NCBI GenBank assembly: GCA_964449465.1
Contig: CAYVBK010000013.1
Span: forward strand, 54,973-118,972
DNA from: CAYRXM01 sp964449465
Lineage (GTDB): Bacteria; Chloroflexota; Anaerolineae; JAFGEY01
Reading direction: 5' to 3'
Length of the DNA stretch: 64,000 nt
In this document: positions 15,961-23,486 of the stretch, one piece after another
How positions within the stretch are numbered: the first letter of the stretch is position 1
How the letters are laid out: each line of letters begins with the position of its first letter
Made by a program: the position numbers and the translations under genes
Notes under the pieces: generated by a model
Told to the model about the DNA's origin: nothing
What the model saw: only the letters and a program-made list of their open reading frames with translations
Databases searched by the model: none

Positions 15961-17934
15961 TCAGTTGACCCGACAGTCCGGTCGGGTCGCCGCATTGACC
16001 TCTTGCTCCACTTCTTGCTCGATCCGCGCTTGCAGGTCATAGATGCGCCGGTAAAGGCCATCCTGAGCGATCAGCTCTTCGTGTGTGCCGCGCTGCACGA
16101 TGCGTCCCTTGTCCAACACCAGGATCAGGTCGGCGCGCATAACGCTTTGGATACGATGCGCAATGATAAATGTCGTGCGATCTGCCATCAGGCCATCCAG
16201 CGCGTCCTGAATCTGCGCCTCGGTCTCGGTGTCCACCGATGAGGTGGCATCGTCGAGGATCAAGATGCGCGGGTCTTTGAGCAGCGTACGCGCCAGGGCC
16301 ACCCGCTGCCGCTGCCCGCCCGACAAAGTGACACCCTTTTCGCCCACAACAGTATCATACTTTTTGGGAAACGTCTCGATCATATCGTGAATGGCCGCGG
16401 CGCGGGCGGCCGCGATCACCTCTTGCTCGCTCACCGGGCGATCCACGCCATAAGCAATGTTCTCGCGAATCGTCCGTGAAAACAGAAACGGCTCTTGCTC
16501 CACCACCCCGATCTGCCGCCGCAGCCAGCCAGCTGGATAATCGCGCAGTTCGTGACCGTCCAGCCGGATATGGCCTTGCTGATAGTCATAAAAGCGCAGC
16601 AGCAGATTGATCACGCTAGTCTTGCCCGATCCGGTCGAACCCAACAGAGCCACAATCTGACCCGGACGGCACTCGAACGAAATGTCGTGCAGCACCATCG
16701 CGGGTTCAGCCGGCAGAGTCAGCTTGTCTGCCTCTGCGCTCACGGCCGGTTGATCGCCGTTCTTGCGCGCCGGCCACAGTCGAAATTTCTTTTTCACCGA
16801 CGGTTTGGGCGTCTCTTCTTCCAAACCGCCACCCGGCTCGTAATGAAACCCGACATGCTCAAACGCCACATGGCCGCGCAGCGGCACAGCAGTAGGAGCG
16901 CAGCCCGACACAATGTCTTCGCGGTCGTAGGCAATGATCGCCGACACCCGCTGGAACGACACCAGCCCGGTAGAAACCTGAACGATCAACCGTCCCAGGT
17001 TGCGCATCGGCCAGATGATCCACAGCACCAGGCCGTTAATTGCCATATAGGTGCCCACCGTGATCTGCCCATTGATCGCCATCAGCGCACCCACCACAGC
17101 CACCAACAAAGTCTGCGCCGCGCACAGGATGTCTGACACCGGCCAAAAGCCCGAGTGCATGACCAACAACTGTTTGCCGCGCTGATACTTTTCCCAGTTG
17201 GCCTTTTCAAACTGCTCCATCTCGTACTTTTGACGGGCAAAAGCGCGCACCACCCGCACACCGGTCAGGTTCTCTTGCAGCCGCGTTGACACCACCGCGT
17301 CTTGCTCCTGATAGCGTTCGTAGGCTTTGGACACCTTGCCGAAAAAGACATACGACAGGACCACAACCGCCGGCAGCACCACAATGGAAAGCAACGCCAG
17401 TTGCCAGTTCATACGCAGCAGCATTGCCATATTGACAATAAACAGCGCAGCAATACGCCCAATGCCTATAGCCTGGTCGGCGTAAAAGTGACGGATAGCA
17501 TCCACGTCAGAGGTAGCCCGCTGAATCAGCTCGCCGGTTTTGGTGTGATCGTGAAATGTGAACGACAGCCGTTGGATATGGTTGAACAAATAGTTGCGCA
17601 GCCGTTGCGTAATACCCTCGGCAGTGCGCGCCGTCCACGTGCTACGCAGATACGAAAACGCGCCTTCCAGCAGGGCCAGGCCGACAAAAGCCAGCCCAAA
17701 CAGCACCAGGCGATCCAGATATTGTCCTTTGGTCAGAACCTCATCAATGACATACTGGATCAACTTGAAGGTCAGCGCCCGCATACCGGCGTCAATGGCC
17801 ATGGTGATCGCCGCACCGATGTACATCAACCGGTAGCCGCGCATCATCTTCCACAACCCCGCCAGGCGGTTCTTGGATAATACTTGCTTCAAATCGAAAA
17901 ATAAAGGTTGGCTGAGTGCTTGAACTTGAGCCAC
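15961..17934 (-). CDS. ABC exporter half-transporter, degenerate-site subunit
   Basis: About 657 residues: exporter membrane domain (about 40-345), a charged insertion of about 45 residues (EEETPKPSVKKK region) at the edge of the nucleotide-binding domain, then Walker A (GSTGSGKTS), canonical signature LSGGQRQRVALAR, and Walker B ILDDATSSVD, where Asp replaces the catalytic Glu. This is the non-hydrolysing half expected in a heterodimeric exporter. The start is taken as GTG 17934, because GGGAGG stands 7 nt upstream; an in-frame ATG at 17949 would place that site inside the gene. It lies behind a long leader with a leader ORF and two terminators. Confidence 0.9.
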   Translation of the reverse strand: MAQVQALSQPLFFDLKQVLSKNRLAGLWKMMRGYRLMYIGAAITMAIDAGMRALTFKLIQYVIDEVLTKGQYLDRLVLFGLAFVGLALLEGAFSYLRSTWTARTAEGITQRLRNYLFNHIQRLSFTFHDHTKTGELIQRATSDVDAIRHFYADQAIGIGRIAALFIVNMAMLLRMNWQLALLSIVVLPAVVVLSYVFFGKVSKAYERYQEQDAVVSTRLQENLTGVRVVRAFARQKYEMEQFEKANWEKYQRGKQLLVMHSGFWPVSDILCAAQTLLVAVVGALMAINGQITVGTYMAINGLVLWIIWPMRNLGRLIVQVSTGLVSFQRVSAIIAYDREDIVSGCAPTAVPLRGHVAFEHVGFHYEPGGGLEEETPKPSVKKKFRLWPARKNGDQPAVSAEADKLTLPAEPAMVLHDISFECRPGQIVALLGSTGSGKTSVINLLLRFYDYQQGHIRLDGHELRDYPAGWLRRQIGVVEQEPFLFSRTIRENIAYGVDRPVSEQEVIAAARAAAIHDMIETFPKKYDTVVGEKGVTLSGGQRQRVALARTLLKDPRILILDDATSSVDTETEAQIQDALDGLMADRTTFIIAHRIQSVMRADLILVLDKGRIVQRGTHEELIAQDGLYRRIYDLQARIEQEVEQEVNAATRPDCRVN

Positions 17935-17996
17935 GTTGATTCCTCCCATTGAACTTGTTTACTGTACCACTGAAACATGACAGAATCGGTCATCAT
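17889..17996 (-). other. Upstream ORF 3, overlapping the ABC exporter start
   Basis: A 35-codon frame starting ATGATG at 17996, immediately after the stop of upstream ORF 2 (TAAATG), with GAGGTG 5 nt before it. It runs past the exporter's GTG start (17934) in another frame and ends at 17889. It could couple or restrain translation of the exporter. Whether it is translated cannot be told from sequence alone. Confidence 0.3.
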
Positions 17997-18062
17997 TTAC
18001 ACCTCGAAAGAAAAAATCAGCAAATTTGTTCTGTTTCGGGCCCAACCGATCAGGAAAACCAT
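17997..18062 (-). other. Upstream ORF 2 in the exporter leader
   Basis: A 21-codon frame (begins MVFLIGW, ends FSFEV) preceded by a very strong ribosome site, GGAGAGGAGG, 5 nt from its ATG. It sits downstream of both leader terminators, so it is transcribed only when they are read through. It stops one base before upstream ORF 3 begins. Confidence 0.4.
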
Positions 18063-18086
18063 CTTGCCTCCTCTCCTCTATACAGC

Positions 18087-18127
18087 AAAAAACAAAAAAC
18101 CGTGAGACCCCATTGTCCCACGGTTTT
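18087..18127 (-). terminator. Leader terminator T2 of the ABC exporter
   Basis: On the minus strand CCGTGGGAC (18115-18123) pairs with GTCTCACGG (18100-18108) over 9 pairs, one of them G-U, with a 6-nt loop. TTTTTTGTTTTTT (18087-18099) follows. It stands between the leader ORF and the exporter genes and shares its core with T1, so arms of the two hairpins could also pair with each other. Confidence 0.85.
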
Positions 18128-18166
18128 GGTCGCCCGATTGTCAGGCACAGACTGGCAACCAGGCAC

Positions 18167-18205
18167 AAAAAAACCGTGGGCGGTTGCAGCATGCCCACGG
18201 TTTTT
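18167..18205 (-). terminator. Leader terminator T1 of the ABC exporter
   Basis: On the minus strand CCGTGGGC (18193-18200) pairs with GCCCACGG (18174-18181), extended by A-T pairs, with an 11-nt loop and a run of seven T (18167-18173). It begins 13 nt after the stop codon of the leader ORF. That is close enough for a ribosome held at the end of the ORF to interfere with the upstream arm. Confidence 0.85.
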
Positions 18206-18218
18206 AAGCTAACTTATG

Positions 18219-18302
18219 TCAAGCTAACGCAGGCATGTCACAACACAGGGCGAAACCGCCGTTGCGGGTACGCATGTTGATGGTGTCATAGATGTTGCGC
18301 AT
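18219..18302 (-). CDS. 27-residue leader peptide of the ABC exporter operon
   Basis: A 27-codon ORF, ATG at 18302 and TGA at 18219, preceded by AGAGGAAA. The peptide opens MRNIYDTIN and ends GGFALCCDMPALA, with a Cys pair near the C-terminus; it shows no signal peptide or membrane segment. It lies about 80 nt after a consensus promoter and 13 nt before the first of two terminators that precede a multidrug-type exporter. This is the architecture of ribosome-mediated attenuation, as described for bmrB/bmrCD in Bacillus. Alternatives are a small regulatory peptide or a RiPP-like exported peptide. Translation is not proven by sequence. Confidence 0.6.
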   Translation of the reverse strand: MRNIYDTINMRTRNGGFALCCDMPALA

Positions 18303-18328
18303 GCTTGCTGTTTCCTCTTTCTCTAGGG

Positions 18329-18372
18329 CCTATCCCGTCAAGTGATTGCTTTGCCAATTCATTCGGGATAGG
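18329..18372 (-). promoter_or_regulatory. Hairpin near the 5' end of the exporter leader RNA
   Basis: CCTATCCCG (18364-18372 on the minus strand) pairs perfectly with CGGGATAGG (18329-18337), with a short inner pairing ATTG/CAAT. It falls between the predicted transcription start (about 18381) and the leader ORF's ribosome site, so it may stabilise the leader or gate its translation. Confidence 0.6.
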
Positions 18373-18387
18373 GTGAATAACAAAGCT

Positions 18388-18415
18388 ATTATACTCACTT
18401 TATCATTCCTGTCAA
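18388..18415 (-). promoter_or_regulatory. Consensus sigma-70 promoter of the ABC exporter operon
   Basis: On the minus strand TTGACA (18410-18415), a 16-bp spacer and TATAAT (18388-18393): both hexamers match consensus fully. The leader from here to the exporter's start codon is about 450 nt. Confidence 0.85.
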
Positions 18416-18431
18416 ACCCATCATGGCCGAT

Positions 18432-18460
18432 TTCAGCAGACTCGACTTTTATGATACAAT
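18432..18460 (+). promoter_or_regulatory. Candidate extended -10 promoter for the helicase gene
   Basis: TACAAT (18455-18460) preceded by TG at 18452-18453 gives an extended -10. The -35 (TTCAGC, 18432-18437, 17-bp spacer) is poor. It is back-to-back with the exporter promoter and would give a leader of about 290 nt for the helicase gene. Confidence 0.4.
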
Positions 18461-18593
18461 ACTCTGACCCTTGCGGTTCGCTCATTTTTTTCGAGTTCTT
18501 GAAATTGCCCGATCGTATTTGACCATAGCTTTTTATGTCAAGGGGCCAGTCCTTTGACATACCCCGTCGGGGTGCTTTGTCCACCGAACCCCC

Positions 18594-18687
18594 GAAAACC
18601 GGAGCGTTTTCTGTCGTCGCAGACCAGGCAAGGGCCATAGCTAGACATAAGAACGACTTTGGCCTGGTTTTCAGCTCCTGCCGACAG
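18594..18687 (+). ncRNA. Structured leader region upstream of the helicase gene
   Basis: Three nested blocks pair in order: CTGTCG (18611-18616) with CGACAG (18682-18687), GCAG (18619-18622) with CTGC (18678-18681), and CCAGGC (18624-18629) with GCCTGG (18662-18667). A small GAAAAC/GTTTTC hairpin (18594-18611) precedes it. It does not match a riboswitch or housekeeping RNA that I recognise. It may be a cis-regulatory leader or a small RNA. Confidence 0.4.
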
Positions 18688-18757
18688 AATGTGGTTGGCC
18701 TGTTCACTGTTTTCATTCTCTTTTCAGTGAGTTCATCCTCTTCAAAGGAGATTTTTG

Positions 18758-21076
18758 GTGCAGATCGAGCCGTTTTTGGCGAGCCTGCGCGCCCGCCGCT
18801 TTTACCACAATCAGATCGTCCATCTGGCCCGCCTGCCCCGCCGCGCGGCACACTATGGCCGCCTGGCCCGCCCGCTGCCACGCCCGCTTGAGCAGGCCTT
18901 GAATCGTACCGGCGTCAAACAGTTCTACAGCCATCAGGCCGAGGCCATCAATGCCATCCGTCAGGGTGAACACGTGATCGTGTCTACGGCTACGGCCAGC
19001 GGCAAAACCCTGATCTATAATGTGTCGGTGCTGGAGGCCTGTCTGCTCGATCCGCAGACCCGCGCCCTGTATCTCTTTCCCACCAAAGCCCTGGCCCAAG
19101 ACCAATTGCGCGCTCTGGGTGAGTTGACCCAAGGCGAACTGTCGGCCATCCAGGTCAATATTTACGACGGCGACACCCCCCAGGCGACGCGCGGCCGCAT
19201 CCGCCAGCAGAGCGGCGTTCTGCTCACCAACCCCGACATGCTGCATATGGGCATTTTGCCCAACCATCACCTGTGGCAGGCCTTTTTTCGCCGCCTGCGC
19301 TTTGTGGTGATGGACGAAGCGCATGTTTATCGCGGCGTATTTGGCTCGCAGGTGGGTTGTGTGCTGCGGCGGCTGCGCCGCATCTGCGCTCTGTATGGCA
19401 GCCGCCCCCAGTTCATCGCCTGCTCGGCCACCATCGCCAACCCGGCCGGGCATATCGCCGCTCTCACCGGCATCCGGCCGCGCGTGATTGATCAGGACGG
19501 CGCGCCGCAGGGCCCCCGCACCTTTGTCTTGTGGAACCCGCCGCTGCTAGATCGCGGCAGCGGCGGGCGCAGCAGCCCCAATATCGAGGCCGCACACCTG
19601 TTCGCCGCGCTGACCCAGGCCGGTATCCGCAACCTCACTTTTGCCCGCTCGCGCCGCTCTGCCGAGTTGATCTTGAGCTATGCGCAAAAATCACTGGCCG
19701 CTCAGCAGCCCGAACTGGTCTCACGCATCGCTGCGTATCGCGCCGGCTATATGCCGGAGGAACGGCGGGCTTTGGAGCAGGCCTTGTTCGACGGCCAGTT
19801 GATCGGCCTGACCACCACCTCGGCACTGGAATTGGGCATTGATGTCGGCCACCTGGATGCCACCGTGTTGACCGGCTATCCCGGCGCCATCGCCAGCATG
19901 TGGCAGCAGGCCGGGCGGGCCGGGCGCGGTGAGCAAGAATCTCTCACCGTCCTGATCGGCCAGGATAACCCGCTGGACCAATATTTGATGCGCCATCCGG
20001 CAGATCTGCTCAGCCGCCCTCACGAAGCCGCCCGCTGCAATCCGGGCAATCCTTACGTGCTGATCCAGCACCTGCCCTGCGCCGCCCACGAGTCGCCGCT
20101 GACGCCGGATGATGAAAAATTGTTCGGCAGCAGCCTGTCCGATCAGGGCTATGCCGAAGCGATGGCGCACCTGGAACAAACCAGCCAGATCGAGTATCGC
20201 CCTGGCCGCACCCCGGCCGCCGACCGCTGGGTCTATGTCGGCGGCAAATACCCGGCCCAAGAGGCTGGCCTGCGCTCGGCCGGAGGGGCGCGCATCCGTC
20301 TGCTCGACCCCACCCGACCGCAGCGCACGCTGGAAGAAATAGAAGCCGCCACCGCCTGCCTGCGCGTGCATCGCGGAGCCATCTACCTGCACCAGGGCGC
20401 CAGTTATCTGGTCACCAACCTGGATTTGCAGGCCGGCACCGCCACATTGCGCCTGACCGATTCGGACTATTATACCCAACCCCGCGAATTGAACGACATT
20501 CGCATCATCCGATCATTGCAACATCGCGAATTGACCTGGGGCAGCGTATTTTATGGGCGCGTTCGCGTCACCTCGCAGGTGATCGGATTTACGCGCAAAA
20601 AACAGTTCAGCGACGAGTTGCTGAGTGAGGAAACCCTGGACCTGCCGCCACAAATCTTTGAGAGCATGGCCGTCTGGTGGGCCATCCCGCCCGACGTAGC
20701 CCGTCAGGTGGGGCGGCGGGGCGGCGACCTGGCCGGCGGGCTACATGCGGTGGAACATGCCAGCATCGGTATGCTGCCCTTGTGGGCCATGTGCGACCGC
20801 CTGGACCTGGGCGGGGTTTCTACCATGCGCCATCCCGACACCGACACGCCGCTGATTTGCATCTATGATGGGCATGCGGGCGGCGTAGGCCTGGCCGAAC
20901 GCGGCTTTGAGGCTCTGGAAGCCTGGTGGCAGGCCACCCTGGATACCATCAAAGGTTGTCCGTGCGAACATGGTTGCCCGTCATGCATCCACAGCCCACA
21001 GTGTGGCAACAACAACGAGCCGCTGGATAAACGCGCCGCCATAGACCTTTTGCGCATGCTGACAGGCGGCGGTTGA
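18758..21076 (+). CDS. MrfA-like DExH helicase with DUF1998 C-terminus
   Basis: About 772 residues of the superfamily 2 YprA/MrfA family. The helicase core has Walker A TATASGKT near residue 80 and DEAH near 185. The second RecA domain includes TTSALELGIDVGHLD and QQAGRAGRG. The C-terminal DUF1998 domain carries the four-cysteine site CPCEHGCPSCIHSPQC near residue 734, a zinc or metal site in MrfA. In Bacillus, MrfA acts with the nuclease MrfB in repair of mitomycin damage; no mrfB-like gene is in this window. GTG 18758 is chosen because GGAG lies 7 nt upstream; the adjacent TTG at 18755 is the alternative. Confidence 0.9.
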   Translation: MQIEPFLASLRARRFYHNQIVHLARLPRRAAHYGRLARPLPRPLEQALNRTGVKQFYSHQAEAINAIRQGEHVIVSTATASGKTLIYNVSVLEACLLDPQTRALYLFPTKALAQDQLRALGELTQGELSAIQVNIYDGDTPQATRGRIRQQSGVLLTNPDMLHMGILPNHHLWQAFFRRLRFVVMDEAHVYRGVFGSQVGCVLRRLRRICALYGSRPQFIACSATIANPAGHIAALTGIRPRVIDQDGAPQGPRTFVLWNPPLLDRGSGGRSSPNIEAAHLFAALTQAGIRNLTFARSRRSAELILSYAQKSLAAQQPELVSRIAAYRAGYMPEERRALEQALFDGQLIGLTTTSALELGIDVGHLDATVLTGYPGAIASMWQQAGRAGRGEQESLTVLIGQDNPLDQYLMRHPADLLSRPHEAARCNPGNPYVLIQHLPCAAHESPLTPDDEKLFGSSLSDQGYAEAMAHLEQTSQIEYRPGRTPAADRWVYVGGKYPAQEAGLRSAGGARIRLLDPTRPQRTLEEIEAATACLRVHRGAIYLHQGASYLVTNLDLQAGTATLRLTDSDYYTQPRELNDIRIIRSLQHRELTWGSVFYGRVRVTSQVIGFTRKKQFSDELLSEETLDLPPQIFESMAVWWAIPPDVARQVGRRGGDLAGGLHAVEHASIGMLPLWAMCDRLDLGGVSTMRHPDTDTPLICIYDGHAGGVGLAERGFEALEAWWQATLDTIKGCPCEHGCPSCIHSPQCGNNNEPLDKRAAIDLLRMLTGGG

Positions 21077-21260
21077 GCCTCGCCCGCCGCCTAAAGCGTC
21101 GGCATGAAAGAGCCAGTCGGTTGAGTAGGCAGGTTGAGCCTGTCCAAACCAACGCCACCACCCTCTCAGCGCGAGGCTTGAGCCTCGCCGGTCGCCCGCC
21201 GCCTAAAGCGTCGGCCTGAAAGAGCCAGTTGAGCCCGTCGAAACCAACGCCACCGTCCCC
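21074..21260. repeat. Two direct repeat copies, about 100 bp apart
   Basis: Both copies contain TTGAGCCTCGCC, CCCGCCGCCTAAAGCGTCGG, TGAAAGAGCCAGT and CAACGCCACC in the same order (copy 1 from 21074, copy 2 from 21178), with small insertions. Short GGTTGAGCCTGTCCAAACC and GTTGAGCCCGTCGAAACC strings inside belong to a dispersed family found elsewhere in the window. No gene is seen between 21077 and 21350. Confidence 0.7.
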
Positions 21261-21298
21261 GCCCGCCACTGATTTCGACAAGCTCAATCAGCGGCGCA

Positions 21299-21327
21299 TT
21301 GACAAAACCCGCCGTCCTCTTTATAAT
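21299..21327 (+). promoter_or_regulatory. Consensus sigma-70 promoter
   Basis: TTGACA (21299-21304), a 17-bp spacer and TATAAT (21322-21327): a full consensus match. The predicted start is about 30 nt upstream of the LPITG protein gene. Confidence 0.85.
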
Positions 21328-21362
21328 CAAGACATTCAAATCGCACACAAGTGGGGGAAAGT

Positions 21363-21941
21363 GTGTTTTCATTTCTGGTCGCTGCGCTGCTTTCAGTGGT
21401 GCTGGGTTTTATCATCGGCTGGCTGGCCGCCTGGGGGCCGCTGCGCCGCTCTACACGATGGCCTGGGGCGGCGCGGCCGCCTGCCCTATGGTGGCAGGTG
21501 TTGGGCGCGGCCGCGCTAATCGCATTGATTTTGGGCGGGCTGATCCTGTCACCCTGGGTCAACCTGGATATGCCTTCTCGCACCCAGGCCGCCCGGTCAC
21601 AGGCCACGCCCACCATCACCGATACGCCGATCAGCACCGACACCCCGCTGCCGACCTGGACGCTGCCGCCCACCTATACCCCGGCGCCCACCTACACGCC
21701 CTTTCCCACCTGGACGCCGCTGCCGACCTGGACACCGTCGCCCACGCCTACCGCCACGCCCACCGACACACCGACAACAGCGCCGACACCGACACCGACG
21801 CCGCAATTGAATGCCTTGCCCATCACCGGCGCGACGCATGCCGGTTCGGTGGCGGGTATCTTGATCCTGGTCGGCTTGTTGATCTGGGCCGGCCTGCGCG
21901 AAGCCGGCCGTGATCACACCCAGCCCGGCTCAAAGGAATAA
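21363..21941 (+). CDS. Membrane protein with Thr/Pro-rich stalk and LPITG sorting-like tail
   Basis: About 192 residues. Two hydrophobic segments lie near the N-terminus (about 3-24 and 42-62). A long Thr/Pro repeat stalk (TPTPT-like, about 80-145) follows. The C-terminus has LPITG, a hydrophobic helix (SVAGILILVGLLIWAGL) and a charged tail. The end has the layout of a sortase cell-wall sorting signal, but the N-terminal membrane anchors are unusual for a sortase substrate. GTG 21363 is preferred because a GGGGGA ribosome site precedes it; GTG 21351 in the same frame is possible. Function unknown. Confidence 0.65.
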   Translation: MFSFLVAALLSVVLGFIIGWLAAWGPLRRSTRWPGAARPPALWWQVLGAAALIALILGGLILSPWVNLDMPSRTQAARSQATPTITDTPISTDTPLPTWTLPPTYTPAPTYTPFPTWTPLPTWTPSPTPTATPTDTPTTAPTPTPTPQLNALPITGATHAGSVAGILILVGLLIWAGLREAGRDHTQPGSKE

Positions 21942-22015
21942 AAACAAGAAGGACGAGCTATTTCCTGACCTTTATCATGGGATAATCTGTCAGATCAAGT
22001 TCAAGGAGATGGACA

Positions 22016-22306
22016 ATGAGCGAGGAAAATGAAAAAAAATATGCGGCCACCTGGAAGACGTGGACGCTGATCCCGGCCGGGGCCGGGTGGATGTTTGCCG
22101 TAGGCGTTATCGAGCAGGGCGGTCGGCAACGCGTGCGCGTGGCCAAGGGCAAGACCCGCATCTGCGACGCCGGCGAACTGCCGATCACCCAACAGGCCAA
22201 ATTCAACCTCAAGCCATCCGATTGGAAACCGCTGCGCGAGGCCATTGACCGCTATATCGCTCAACTGGGCGCCGAGGCCGATGAAGCAGGCACAGAAGAA
22301 GAATAG
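22016..22306 (+). CDS. Conserved-looking 96-residue protein, unknown function
   Basis: A small soluble protein opening MSEENEKKYAATWKTWTLIP, ending in an acidic tail (AEADEAGTEEE). It has a good ribosome site (AAGGAG, 8 nt before ATG). I do not recognise the family. The middle (KTRICDAGELPITQQAKFNLK) and the segment KPLREAIDRYIAQL suggest a compact fold. It stands alone between the LPITG protein and a convergent gene four bases after its stop. Confidence 0.65.
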   Translation: MSEENEKKYAATWKTWTLIPAGAGWMFAVGVIEQGGRQRVRVAKGKTRICDAGELPITQQAKFNLKPSDWKPLREAIDRYIAQLGAEADEAGTEEE

Positions 22307-22310
22307 GCTG

Positions 22311-23456
22311 TCAGGCAGGCGGAGTGCCATTTGGCGCCGAGGCCAGCACCGTCCGCGCCTGCTCGCTTAACTGCCCCAACTGCTCAACCAGGCGCGCCCA
22401 TTGCGCCCGCTCTTGCTGCAAATGTTCCTGACAGGCCGCCAGTTGCTCTTGCAAAGAAGCAATCTCGGCCGAGCGGTCGGTCTCTCGCCGGGTGGTCACC
22501 AGGCGAGTCAGTTCTTGGGCGCGCCGATCCATCAATTCATAGAGCCGCGAATTATCAATGGCAATGGCGGCATAATCGGCCAGCGCCGAAAGCAGGTATT
22601 CGTGGTTCTCGGTAAACGCATCCCGGTCGGTGATGTGATCCACCCCCAACACGCCAATCACTGTGTCGCGCACCTTGAGCGGCACATTGAGCAGGTTGCG
22701 CACCAGGTATCCGGTCATCACCTCGTGCGTTTTGGCGTCTTTGGCCCGGCCCACCCGCACCGGCATACCGGTGCGCACCACCTGGCCGGCCATGCTGTCA
22801 TCCACCTTTTGGCGAAAGCGGGTGTATTTTTTGCCCATCCCCTGCACCGCCCGCATATACAATTCGCCACTCTCCGGGTCTACCAGCATCAAAAAAGATT
22901 CTTCGGCATTGGTCAAAAAGATGGCCGCCTGGACGATGCGTTGCAACACTTTTTCCAGGTTGAGCAGCGAAGTCACGGCCTTGCCGATCCCCCACAAAAT
23001 TTGCATCTCTTTGACCTGTCGCTCCAACTGCGTTTTGGCCTGAGCCGCGTCGGCCTGAAGCGCGCTCTTTTCTTCCACAAACCGCCGTTTGGTGGACAGG
23101 GCGCGGTCAATGGCGTTCAGCATATCCTGCACTTCATACGGCTTGATCAAATAATCGCACGCGCCCAACCGAAACGCTTCGATGGCAATCTCTTCCGAAC
23201 CGTGAAAGGTGGTCAGAATGGTGGGAATGTGCCGCCCGGCCTTGTTCAGTTCGCGCAACATCTCGATGCCGGTCATGCGCGGCATGCGATAATCGGTGAT
23301 GATCAGATCGGGATTCTCGGCTAACGCCTTTTCCAACCCGCTCTGGCCATCGGCGGCAATGATCACCTGATAGCCATTGGGTCTGAGGATTTGATTAGCC
23401 AAAAAGACAATGTTTTCGCGGCGATCTTCGATGATCAGGACCAATTCACGAGCCAT
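22311..23456 (-). CDS. Receiver-GAF signalling protein
   Basis: About 381 residues: a CheY-like receiver (about 5-120; phospho-acceptor Asp in LIITDYRMPRMTG, Lys in YLIKPYE), a coiled-coil linker (about 130-160), a GAF domain (about 165-320) and a C-terminal coiled coil. No kinase, cyclase or DNA-binding output is present, so it probably works through protein contact or by relaying ligand state. ATG 23456 is chosen because GGGGGAAGG precedes it and the receiver starts there. Confidence 0.88.
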   Translation of the reverse strand: MARELVLIIEDRRENIVFLANQILRPNGYQVIIAADGQSGLEKALAENPDLIITDYRMPRMTGIEMLRELNKAGRHIPTILTTFHGSEEIAIEAFRLGACDYLIKPYEVQDMLNAIDRALSTKRRFVEEKSALQADAAQAKTQLERQVKEMQILWGIGKAVTSLLNLEKVLQRIVQAAIFLTNAEESFLMLVDPESGELYMRAVQGMGKKYTRFRQKVDDSMAGQVVRTGMPVRVGRAKDAKTHEVMTGYLVRNLLNVPLKVRDTVIGVLGVDHITDRDAFTENHEYLLSALADYAAIAIDNSRLYELMDRRAQELTRLVTTRRETDRSAEIASLQEQLAACQEHLQQERAQWARLVEQLGQLSEQARTVLASAPNGTPPA

Positions 23457-23486
23457 CCTTCCCCCTTTTGACAACAAAACCGGCAA

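Noticed and set aside
18096..18205. The two CCGTGGG hairpins as a REP/BIME pair
   Set aside because: They could be seen as a repeat pair, but both have strong T tracts in the minus direction and sit between a promoter, a leader ORF and the exporter genes, so tandem terminators explain them better.
17949..18212. Plus-strand open frame of 87 codons
   Set aside because: It is antisense to the leader of the ABC exporter, covers the two terminators and lacks a ribosome site.
18330..18881. Minus-strand open frame of 183 codons
   Set aside because: It crosses the exporter promoter and the start of the helicase gene; translation is low complexity and has no family motif.
21600..21810. Tandem repeat or CRISPR-like array
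   Set aside because: It is the Thr/Pro-rich stalk of the LPITG protein; units are irregular and there are no spacers.
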